From positions 18,659,118 through 18,723,117 of the forward strand of contig CM072512.1 of assembly GCA_036898135.1 (NCBI GenBank): a DNA stretch of 64,000 bases, in the 5' to 3' direction. How positions within the stretch are numbered: the first letter of the stretch is position 1; each line of letters begins with the position of its first letter. Both the position numbers and the translations under genes were made by a program. The DNA comes from Oncomelania hupensis. Taxonomy: Eukaryota; Mollusca; Gastropoda; Littorinimorpha; Pomatiopsidae. Shown here piece by piece: positions 1-9,439 of this stretch. The notes beneath the pieces are model-generated. The model was not told the origin of the DNA, ran no database searches, and saw only the letters and a program-made list of their open reading frames with translations.

Positions 1-3000
1 GAGCTTGCCACACTCAACGTTACTATACGGTGCTGAGCTCTTAAATACTGTTGGCCATGACCTTAAATGCTGTGGCAAACCACTAACTGGTCGTTTGTCA
101 ACCTCATCCTAACGACCAGTCGAAATTAGCATAGCAAATGAAGCGAAGAGGATAATGACCACTAGTCGCCGTCTGGCGGTCTGTACTATGTTTACTCTGA
201 TCTGTGCTGTGCTTTTGTTGCTTCTACGTCTCTGTTGTCCTCTGCTTCTGTTATTCTATATCTGTAGTTCTCTGTCACTGCGCTACGAACTGTAAGAGGA
301 AACAATTAATTCTTTTGGCCTAACTAAATATCCTGTGCATTTTTCTTAACTCTTGTCTCTGTGCAATTGGCTGGAAAGAAAAGCTCTTTTTAAAATTATT
401 TTGTCTGGTCAAAGATTTATATTTATGTTATGCATCATTAGCTTCTCTGTCTCTTTGCCTCGGGAGAGAAGAAAGATTTTAAAATAATCCTTTAATTAAG
501 TGTGCTTATTCTTCTTGTGAAGGTGAGTGTGATTGGGGGTTGATTGTAGGCACTTCCTGAAGCAGAACATTGAGACTGAGCTTCAAACTAGGCCAGACGC
601 AGAGACTAAAGTTCTTCCTTTAAGAAAAACGTCGACAGAGGTGTTTTCTTTTAGGGAAAATAGTGTTTGTTATAAGGGAGGGGTGTCCGCTGAAGTGCTT
701 GCTTTAAGAGAAGAGTCGAAAAGGTCCGTATTAAGTACCCTGTTAGTCAGTCCGCAGAGGTGATTGTGTCGCCTAGCTCTCATTAGTTGTCACTCGTATA
801 TCACGGGGAAAATCGTTTCCGACCAAAGGAAGGACAATCTGTGTAGGTGGTTGGCTCTTATTGGCTGAGGTACCAGACGGAAGAGGCTTCCCAATACAAG
901 AATATACTTACGTAGTTGAAAGAGAGCAGTCCTGGGAACCTGAGTTGATTGAGTCTTTTCTAATGGAGAGATGCCTCTTGTTTCATAATTACTATCTAGA
1001 CGACTTTGAGATTTGCCGTACGAACCTACACGATCCAGTACAAAGAGGTAATGATTTCAATACAATTTAGTTCAGTAGAATACAATACAAATAATTCGAT
1101 ACAAAGTAATACAATGTAATTCAAGTAAATACAACACAATACCGAACAATACAAGTACAGCACAGCACAACGCTACAAAACGCAGCACAACACAATAACG
1201 CGACGCGCTTACCACACAGCAAATTCAAATTTTTCGTCCATTGTACTAAAATGTGGCACATAATTGACTTGTTGTTGGAGTACGTTTATTGTCTTGTTTA
1301 ATCCCAAAGTAGAACTTGATTGACTTGTTATTGTGGACCTGCATCGCCATTCTTTCCTTTTGTTAAATCGTAAACACTCTGATGTTTCAAGTATTTATTC
1401 TATTACTGTTAGTCTTTTATTGGTAAGTAATCGCACGGACTTTAAAGATACTGACGCCCATGTCCTTGAAGGGTGAATGCCGGCTACACTAATCAACGCA
1501 GTAATCAGCACTATTGAGCTCAGTTGTATGGGCGTCAGGCGATGCGCCCAAAGGTTGCAAGTGGGCGCTTCGGGCGGCTAGAGATAGATTGTGTATCGGC
1601 CAGAACCTTGAGCAACTGTGCTCCAGAAGCGCTCTATAAGAACATTTAAATTAAATTGAATTAAATTGAGCACTTCTAAAAAAGTCAATATCAATATTAT
1701 TAACAAACTCGGGCTTATTTAAATTATTGTCGCAAAGTCATTAACAAAAATGTACTACCAACATGTGTCCGTCAAATACCGATTAAAACTTTTCATTGTT
1801 CTTTGAATTTTTGATAGGTTGCGTTACTGTTGTATTGATTCTTCATTGGTTGATTGATTAATCGTCAGTCTAAATGCACACGTATGAGTAAGTGAGTGCG
1901 TATAAAATTATTCGTGTGCTTGTTTTATGCCTAGTGGAAATTTGGTGTGATAGGAGAGCGAGAGTGTGTGTGCGTGCGTGTGTGTGTGTGTGTGCGTGCG
2001 CAATAGATTTCGTGATTAAAACTTGTTTGTGACGTAGTATATACCCATGCCCATTTTTGATCATTGAGATGTCCGTTGTGATTGCTCTTACTGTTGCAAC
2101 TGTGGATGCAAGATCTTTTAATTGAAGTCTTAAAAGATGTTGTGTGGAGTGTGGATGTGTGTGTGTCTGTCTGTCTGTCTGTCTACCAACATGGGAGCAA
2201 TGTCCATAGGCAATGTCTGCTGTCATTTGGCTGAAAAAATTCTGTAATCTGTACATCTCTACTATTTGCTGTCAAAGCCTAAAAAACAAACAGACAGATA
2301 ACCTAGTTAGTACCTTCAATCTTAAACTACCAATTTGAGCTCAGTGGGCATATGTCACTTTCTATTGTAATTCATTGCTTCACAGTCATTGCGGAGACAC
2401 CAGGCCAATCTATCACCTTTCGCCATAATGAGCGAGCAGGCAGTAAAACAAAACAGCCCAGCTGCATCACGACAGCAGCATCACAACATCGATTGAATTT
2501 TCTTCAGACTGTACAGCACTGTCAATCACAGTGTGCCCAAAAGACTTTCAGCCTTTGGTCTTATGCCTATGCTAAAGAGAATGCTTTGAATCCAGAGAAT
2601 CAGAGCTTGTTTTTATTGGGCGGGCCGTTATTATGTCTATGGAAAGCAATGAGAGTTTTCCTGCAAAAAACGACGGTGAAGAAAGCGACCGATTTCATAG
2701 CGAAAATTAAATTTGCTTCATTAATTAATCAGAGGGCATAATTAAACTAAGAGCAATAATTTATTAATCAGGGACAGCTATTGCAGTACAGAATCAAAGA
2801 CGCACAGCATTATCATTCACGCAACAGTCGTAGCCAAATTAAGAATAATGAGGCCAGAGAATGCCTGTTCAAAATGTGGTTCCAAGATAAATGTCACATG
2901 CACAATCAATACATAACAGCAAAACCACAAAAACAACGACATTTGTCATTCAACGCATCTGTACCCTTCTTCCTCTTGAAGAAGACGGTTCTTTTTCGTC

Positions 3001-3307
3001 GTCTTCAAAATGACAAATCGCAACTAAACTCTACAAAAGACACTTCGTTCCTCAAGCTTTATGCCGAGATGCTTAATCTCCTCGCTCGTCGACACAGCAC
3101 TCAGCCTCTTCTCTATGGCCGCCAGCACTTCTTTTATGTCAGACATGTTTAGGCAGCTTTCGACTTCCGAGTTAGGCAGGTCCCGAGTTATATTGAGTTA
3201 TGGTCGCATTCAGTCCAAAAGGTCTGATGGGCAAATATATCTTTTCTCTTGACCTCCAGAGAATTGCTACTTTGTCAAAAGTCTTCAGCTGTAGTGCCAG
3301 GACAGTT

Positions 3308-3310
<3 letters not shown>
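1..3310. other. Non-coding stretch, no gene recognised
   Basis: Short open frames occur (for example 533-763 and 861-1070), but none shows a recognisable domain, splice context or repeated conservation. A degenerate ATACA-rich block lies at 1060-1200, GT and GTCT simple repeats lie near 1966-1998 and 2160-2183, and a SINE-tail-like motif (AGCGCTCTATAAGAAC) sits near 1628-1643. Confidence 0.5.
1060..1200. repeat. Degenerate AATACAA-type tandem repeat
   Basis: The stretch is built of irregular copies of ATACA/AATACAAT, drifting to GCACAACA at its distal end. It looks like a decayed short tandem repeat with no coding potential. Confidence 0.6.

Positions 3311-3380
<70 letters not shown>
3311..3380. 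repeat. (TC)n microsatellite
   Basis: About 35 uninterrupted TC dinucleotides, followed by a decayed CT-rich tail to about 3440. It creates the long Ser/Leu open frames that cross it, which are artefacts. Confidence 0.97.
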
Positions 3381-3382
<2 letters not shown>

Positions 3383-3526
3383 TCCCTCTCTCTTTGTCCC
3401 TCTCTATCTCCCTCTCCCTCTCACACACACTCTCTCTCTCTTTATCTATCTCTCTTATATCTATCTGTTCATCATCATCGAGCTTCCATCCATCGCACTT
3501 GGTTTCTAATGGTTATTTATGACTTT

Positions 3527-5058
3527 TGTCACGTGGGGTTTAGTTGTTACTAGGCTCTGCACAATGGAATGCTGTACCCCTCACGCTTTATTCGATGGGA
3601 ACTGCTAGTTAGTCACCCTGTGAATTACTTTAATAAATTTATTTGTTTAGCTCGGTCTGTGTTAAGGCTGGGGTACAGAGATAGATAGAAAAATGGTAAA
3701 AGATCACTGTCACACTAGCTTTCACACGGCTATGAATCATATGTAGTCCAGCCACTTGATAACAGTTAAAATCACACATTTAATTCTTCTACTCTATACA
3801 AGATTTTCGATGTACTAATCTACCTTAAAAAGTCATAGTCAATGCAAATGGTTCGATCGCTGATAGTCTAGGCAGCTGTTATGTCTTCATCGGGCACTGG
3901 CTACTAAAGTTCTTGAAGATTGGACTACTGTGGTCCGTTTTATTATAGTTTCTGAAGAGTGGACTACTGTGGTCCTTTGCTATCAGTTTTTGTGCACTTT
4001 TGCGTATGCACTTAACTGTCACGTAGTGGGTTTGAAGTCCTTCGTTGAGGTAGCTTCTGGTACACGCTATGTCGTCGTGTAGTTTGGTCCCTTGCCACGC
4101 TGTGGGGTCTTGCAGGGTGTTTTCCAGGGTTGCTCTCTCAGTGATGTGCTGTAGAGGCTAAACAGCCAACTCGGTTTTCCTGTGGAGTTGGGCGCACGGG
4201 ATATCTCGCCTGCTCGTCTATAACATAAGAGACGAAATTCTGCACAACCTTGAATAATAGGTCTGTGCAGAGCGTCTCACTGAAAGCCAAAGTAGCCCTC
4301 AGTGATAGCTCCACATCTCTATACATAAGCGACGAACATTCCGCTACGTCCGTGGTCCACTGGAATCTCAACTCTAATTTCCTATACATACATAAATATA
4401 AATCGTGGCTAACTACACACATACAGAATTAATAATATTATAAACATTCACTGGTACAGCCACTGGTCTGCAAACATACATATATGTTAAACAACAGTGG
4501 TTCCGTCAGGTATACAACATGGCGTCCAAACCGGTCGTGCTTAACACGTGTTCGGCTTGTCCACGTGGTACGGCAAATTCGGATTAACAAGTCAAATCTA
4601 TGCATAGCAAATTCCACAAACATAATTTCAACAATAATATAAATATATCACGATGAAACAGAAGTATGTTCATTTACCTGTTTGACAAAGTCAGGCTCGT
4701 GGCTACTTGATTGAATTCTAAGATTCAAAAGTCCTGTTTCCTGGTCTATGAGTGAAGATATTTCTCTGCTCCGGTCTAGCTGTGTACACTTTGGCGTCTT
4801 ACTCTCAACTGACCTAATACCTGGTTTGGACTGAATCAGCCAGAACTGGATCTAGCCGCTCAGCCTGAGTCCTGATTGAATAAGCCTTTCGATTCCACCA
4901 CACAGTGATGACGTCACTACACTGTTTGCGTCAAGCTCGCAGTGTGTGTACCTATACTGTAATCGTCTGCTGTGTAATACACTAACTTTCTAAGGTTACA
5001 ATGACTAAACAAGGCTAAATAGTAAAGTAAGCAAGGTAAAACTAGTCCGTCTGTCACA
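3527..5058 (-). mobile_element. Solo LTR, copy A (minus orientation)
   Basis: Read on the minus strand this 1.5-kb block begins TGTGACAGACGG and ends CACGTGACA. It aligns by eye along its whole length with 25071-26596, which is in plus orientation. The flanks are ACTTT (3522-3526) and GCTTT (5059-5063), a 5-bp target duplication with one mismatch. No gag, pol or primer binding site adjoins it, so it is best read as a solo LTR left by LTR-LTR recombination. Terminal bases resemble those of the Gmr1-like LTR that begins 295 bp downstream (TGTGACA...GTGACA), but the bodies differ. Open frames inside (4138-4422 and others) are not genes. The LTR family itself is unnamed here. Confidence 0.8.
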
Positions 5059-5971
5059 GCTTTAATATGCGTTTTCCCTCATAACCCTCTATGCGAGATT
5101 TTATAAGGCCAGTGCTTTGAAGTGTACGGGTAATAATTACTATGCTGCATGTAAAGGTTAACTCTTATCAATAAAGATAAAGCATTTGTTGATATCGGTT
5201 GCTGTATTAAAGGTTATAGTGGATGACAGGTTAGACGGACCCGTGTTTTGATGTTTCAGCTTTGATCTTAGACTAAACTATTGCTTCATCGTTGTTACAT
5301 GTGATATCCGTTTAGTTCCGCTGTTGATGCACTTTCGTTGCATGCTTGTGATTGTGACAAGGCGTGCAATCACCCTCTGACGTAGGCTAGCCACAGTCAT
5401 TCCACACACTCAGCCAACAACGATTTCCCCTTGACCAGCCACCTCGAGCAGGCTCGCTCGCCCAGTCGCTTAAGCCCCGCCCCCCGGGGCATCGCCTTAA
5501 AGCCTGGCACAGAACCTGAATTAGTGTCAGACCCAAGCCTTCCTGCCTTGAAATCACAACCTGTCCAAAGACACGTCTCCATCACCGAGTGACCTCTGAG
5601 CTTCGACAGTACCCGTGTGCTTCCACCCGTCTTAAGTCAAGGTAAGAGAGGGAACTTACTCTTTGTCATATAGCAGACCCATCACCCGTCGTTCGCCCAC
5701 CATGTTCATGCGTCCTGTCAATATGTATGTTCATGTTTATAGTTTTTGCCTTGATGTGTTGCTGTGACTTGTATTTATCCCTTGCACATATTTTCCACCT
5801 TGTATATGACCCATGACATGTTTGGATTTATGCTTGTATGCTCCGTTAGCCCCATGTGTAAATACCCCATGCCATGCTGTCCCTCCACATAGATTAAAGT
5901 CCCCAGTACAGCCCAGGCCTACACCCCTTTGCCCTGTACCCTTGCATTTGCTTTCCACCATGCTCCCCATG

Positions 5972-5979
5972 TATAAATA
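5972..5979 (+). promoter_or_regulatory. Putative LTR TATA box
   Basis: TATAAATA in the middle of the 5' LTR, about 620 bp from its start and 61 bp before an AATAAA. This spacing fits a short R region with the start site near 6000. The same site occurs at 12604-12611 in the 3' LTR. Confidence 0.55.
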
Positions 5980-6039
5980 TTCGTCCCTGTTGCCGACCCC
6001 ATCCTAATGCGCCGAAGGTATCTTATACTAGCGGCTGCC

Positions 6040-6045
6040 AATAAA
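6040..6045 (+). terminator. Putative LTR polyadenylation signal
   Basis: AATAAA downstream of the TATA box, repeated at 12672-12677 in the 3' LTR where it would act. If it is the functional signal, U5 is unusually long (about 900 bp). An alternative AATAAA at 6733-6738 (13365-13370) would give a long R region and a shorter U5. Confidence 0.45.
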
Positions 6046-6972
6046 CTCCACTTTGGCCCAGTAAATCTAGTTGCATTGTTTGACTGTTGGTATATGCACT
6101 GGCTCAACCTTGACCGGTCAACCAATTTGAATTCTGAGAAGGGCGACTGTACCACAGGCCCTGAATCCACACTATCCCTATCCCCCGCTGATACAGAGTC
6201 TGTATTGCATTACAGACGGTTCCTGTACCGGGCGAATCACCCCGGCCTTGTATCATCTCCCAGTCGCTGACCCGCTGCAGGCCCCTGACATCCCAGGAGG
6301 TCAATGAGAAGCGTGACTCGGGACTTCGCCATTTTCTAGACGGCTAGCTACGAAAGCCGAATTCTAGCCCTGTGCCATCACAAGACAATCACTCGTGATC
6401 GATGCGTCACCGCGTGACCAACTGACCTGCATCATCACCGCCCACGCCACGCGTACCCAGATAAACAAGCCACCCAGAGTATCCTGGACCAATCGCCGCT
6501 CTGCAGTACCGAGCTAAGTGATTAGCCTACGAGAATCCCCACTTGCCAGATTATCCGAGAGACCCCTGAAACCATACAGATACACTCTCGCCCTGTGATG
6601 AAATCAGTCTACAGTAGCTCTAGTACCCCCGATATTGAATACCCAGAATATCACCGAACTACTCCTTACTGAAAGACGCTTTGCCAATGACTCACGTTAG
6701 AATAATTTGACCCAGACTCCTCACTTCAAGTTAATAAAAGTAAATAGTTAAGAATTGCATTTATCCAGTCTGGCCTTTGAATTTGAATTTCCTAACTAGT
6801 AGAGTCTTCCCTCCATCTCGTCTATTCCCTGTCTGTCTATCATTTAGTTAGTTGGCCTAGCATTAATCTCTTGAATGTCATCGCACCATTAACCTATCAA
6901 AGGAGGTAATACAGCGCTAGAGATTAAGAGCTTACCCCCATCCCCCAACCCCTCTCTTCGTGACATTAACTT

Positions 6973-6986
6973 TGGTGACCCCGACG
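6973..6986 (+). other. Primer binding site, complementary to tRNA-Trp 3' end
   Basis: TGGTGACCCCGACG begins 7 nt after the LTR end. It is the reverse complement of the 3' end (with CCA) of animal tRNA-Trp as I recall that sequence, a 14-nt match. This is where minus-strand DNA synthesis would be primed. Confidence 0.8.
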
Positions 6987-7075
6987 AGACTAAAGACTTA
7001 GGTTTCCCCTTCCAACCCAACGAGACTAAAGACTTAGGTTCCCATCCCAACTTGACGAGACTTAGGACTTAGCTT
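6985..7075 (+). repeat. Three leader direct repeats behind the primer site
   Basis: CGAGACTAAAGACTTAGG starts at 6985 and again at 7021, with a diverged third copy (CGAGACTTAGGACTTAG) at 7056. The spacing is about 35-36 bp. The first copy overlaps the end of the primer binding site. The position, in the untranslated leader before gag, suggests primer-site slippage copies or a packaging-related structure; this is inference. The rest of the leader to 7374 shows nothing else. Confidence 0.7.
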
Positions 7076-7374
7076 AATTTCCGCCCCAGCCCAGTATAGA
7101 TAGGACCCAGCCCTCTAAGCCTAGTAGTGTATAGCATAGCCCCTTAGGTCCCTTACTGGCTTTCCCGAGTGGTGGTATCTCAAAAGGTTTTTTCTTGCAT
7201 TCATTTTTGTATTTTTGATTGATTGCATTTTGTCTTTGTGGTTGTGTTGTATTCGCCCCTTTGCAGTTTCATCGTAGCTCATCCAGCCCACCCCCTTGTT
7301 TTCCGTCAGTGTACCCCTTGTGTGCGCCCCTCATTCCGGTTAGGACCTTTTCAGGGTAAGTTACCTCCCTTACC

Positions 7375-8859
7375 ATGGCCGACCGGGGAGAGCTTGCGCT
7401 TAAGTACAAGAGTATTGGCGAGAGCTTAGGGCTCGCCGGCACCGAACTCAAGGACTACGTCCTGGCTAACGTAGATGCGGACGTGGCCGAGGAAAAGTTG
7501 AAGAGGGAAGAGAGGGCCAAAGAGCGAGAGGCGAAGAAAGAGGAGGAGAAGGAGCGCCTCGCCGCGGAAGAACGGGCCGCCGCCCGGAAGAGAGAGGAGG
7601 AGAAAGAGCGCATCGCCGCGGAGGAACGGGCCGCCGCCCGGAAGCTTGCAGAGGAGGAGAAAGCCGCCGCCCGGAAAAAGGAGGAAGAGAAAGAGCGCAT
7701 CGTCGCGGAGGAAAGAGCCGCCGAGCGGAGAAGAGAGGAGGCGAAGGAGAAGATTGCAGAGGAGGAAAGAGCCGCCGAGCGGAGAAGAGAGGAGGCTAAA
7801 GAGAGGATTGCAGAGGAGGAGAGAGCCGCCGCAAGGAAGAAGGAGGAGGACGAGAGGGTCGCGGCACTTGAAGAAAAGAGGAAGGACAAGGAGCTCGAAC
7901 GGCGCCAAGCACTCCTCCAGCTTGAGCGCGACCGCCGCGATTTAGGTATCGCATCGCCCGCGAGCGAAGACTACTCGCTCATCGCCCCCAGCTTCGCCGC
8001 CAGCACCGGAATACCCGCACTCCCCCCGCCGATTCCGGGGATGAACTTTCCCCTGGACCCATTCGTCGAACGAGACGAATCGATTGAAGTCTATCTCGCC
8101 CGATTCGAACGAGTCGCGGGGGAAAACGGTCTTGACCCCCAGTACTGGTATCGCAAGCTCAGTCATGGCCTTAAGGGGAAGGCCTATGAAATCCTGGCCA
8201 AGACGCCGACTTCCGAGGAGGGAGACTACCCCGCCCTCAAGAAAGCTCTACTGCATGGTTTTGAGCTCTCAGGTGAGCACTACCGCAAGAATTTCCGGAA
8301 CTCCCGGAGAGAGAAAGGGGAGAAGTTTACGCAGTTTGCCGACCGTCTAGCTACGCTACGGGACAAATGGATAGAGCAAACTGACGAACCAAGGACGTAC
8401 GACGGACTGCTAGAGTTGATGCTAGCCGAGCAACTCCGAGGGACAATGCCAGCGGAACTTCGGACTTTCGCCGCCGAACAGGGGGCCGCTCGCCTTGAAG
8501 ACCTTATCATCGTCGCGGACCGCTACCTCACCGCCCATCCCGACGACAGACAGCCTCGCCGTGATCCCCCCGCACCCTCGTCGCCAGATACCCGCCACCA
8601 GCCTCGCCGGCCAGTCCCGCCAGCGAGCCACTGTCAACAATCGCCCAGCCCACTGTCTATACGACACTGGACTCACCTTCGACGCCGTCGTCCGCCGCTC
8701 GCTCATCAGGGACCAAGACCTGACCGGCGAAACTATCACCCTGAAGTTGGCCGACGCGTCCCAACCCAGCACCACGCTCCCTATAGCCCGGATCCAAGTC
8801 ACCAGCCGATACGTCACGGGAACCATTCAGGCTGCCGTGATGGACCAGCCCCTGTATGA
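7375..8859 (+). CDS. gag: Gag with coiled-coil and SCAN-like segment
   Basis: The 494-residue frame opens with ATG in a good context (ACCATGG). Residues about 35-190 are a charged Glu/Lys/Arg/Ala helix made of near-repeats of about 17-18 residues (core EERAAARK), predicted coiled coil or single alpha-helix. Residues about 230-385 look like a capsid domain. The part 300-386, with KFTQFADRLATLRDKW, LELMLAEQL and PAELRTF, resembles the SCAN fold of vertebrate zinc-finger proteins, which is thought to derive from Gmr1-like Gag. No CCHC zinc knuckle follows. After about residue 388 the frame turns Pro/Arg/His-rich and overlaps pol read in the next frame, so the last 100 or so residues are probably not native Gag sequence. 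Pol follows in a +1 frame. Confidence 0.9.
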   Translation: MADRGELALKYKSIGESLGLAGTELKDYVLANVDADVAEEKLKREERAKEREAKKEEEKERLAAEERAAARKREEEKERIAAEERAAARKLAEEEKAAARKKEEEKERIVAEERAAERRREEAKEKIAEEERAAERRREEAKERIAEEERAAARKKEEDERVAALEEKRKDKELERRQALLQLERDRRDLGIASPASEDYSLIAPSFAASTGIPALPPPIPGMNFPLDPFVERDESIEVYLARFERVAGENGLDPQYWYRKLSHGLKGKAYEILAKTPTSEEGDYPALKKALLHGFELSGEHYRKNFRNSRREKGEKFTQFADRLATLRDKWIEQTDEPRTYDGLLELMLAEQLRGTMPAELRTFAAEQGAARLEDLIIVADRYLTAHPDDRQPRRDPPAPSSPDTRHQPRRPVPPASHCQQSPSPLSIRHWTHLRRRRPPLAHQGPRPDRRNYHPEVGRRVPTQHHAPYSPDPSHQPIRHGNHSGCRDGPAPV

Positions 8860-9439
8860 CCTGATTTTAGGATGCCGCTACGTGTTCTTGGGTATGCCGC
8901 CCCAGCCTGTGGAGTCGATGGCCGCCGTCCAGACGCGCGCCCAGGCGAAAACAGCCGCGACACCACCCCCGATACCCAACCAGATGCCGGAACAGATCCG
9001 GAAGGCCCAAGAAAACGACGTCACCCTCCGCAAGTGCTACGGAAAGCTTCCCGCCGCACGCACTCCACCCAAGTCCGGGGACTTTTTCGTCGAAGACGGA
9101 CTCCTCTTCCGTCAGAAGGACGACCATTCTCAACTCGTCGTACCTGCGACACTTCGCCCCCAAGTCCTGGAACTTGGCCATAGCATGCCCCTAAGTGGAC
9201 ATATGGGCATAGGAGCGACCACTCTACGCATCAGCGCTCAATACCACTGGCCCGGGATGACCGAAGACGTGAAGCGCTACGTCAAGTCCTGTCCCCAGTG
9301 CCAACGATACTCGCCCCGCCATCACACCGTACCGGTCACTATCAGCCCCACCGTCGTCGTCGGAACGCCCTTCCAGCGAGTGGCTGTCGACATAGTAGGA
9401 CCCCTCCGCGGACCAAGAAGCGGAACCAGTACCTACTAA
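8495..9439 (+). pseudogene. pol: Pol segment 1: protease and integrase zinc-binding domain (frame broken)
   Basis: This frame, one base off gag, carries a retropepsin-like aspartic protease: active-site DTG at residues 57-59 (LYDTG) and the second motif YDLILG at 121-126. An integrase N-terminal HHCC zinc domain follows (H229, H236, C266, C269, ending CPQCQ), then the first integrase catalytic Asp at 299 in VAVDIVGPL. The frame then breaks at 9407-9408, where a base seems missing, and runs to an artificial stop at 9439. True homology probably begins near 8640 (PAHCLYDTG); the listed ATG at 8495 lies inside the Gag region and is unlikely to be a start. In life, protease would cut Gag and Pol, and the zinc domain would bind DNA ends and assist multimer formation. 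The break splits the integrase catalytic triad, so this copy should not make a working integrase unless frameshifting occurs. Confidence 0.88.

Larger units (their letters stand above)
5353..6965 (+). repeat. 5' LTR of the Gmr1-like element
   Basis: 1613 bp, starting TGTGACAAGG and ending CTTCGTGACA, an exact offset of 6632 from the 3' copy. It holds a TATA box (5972-5979), an AATAAA (6040-6045), and a second AATAAA near 6733 that could be the true polyadenylation signal. A good splice-donor consensus (AAGGTAAGAG) lies at 5639-5648. Short open frames (5737-5970, 5813-6270 and others) recur identically in the 3' LTR simply because the LTR is duplicated; I do not consider them genes. Confidence 0.97.

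Noticed and set aside
3200..3553. Frames of 86-117 codons
   Set aside because: Made by the (TC)n run at 3311-3380.
5737..6304. Several 60-87-codon frames found twice (also 12369-12936)
   Set aside because: They are duplicated only because they lie in the two LTRs; composition and overlap on both strands argue against protein.
7426..7908. Antisense Leu/Ser-rich frames opposite gag
   Set aside because: Shadow of the repetitive charged helix in gag.
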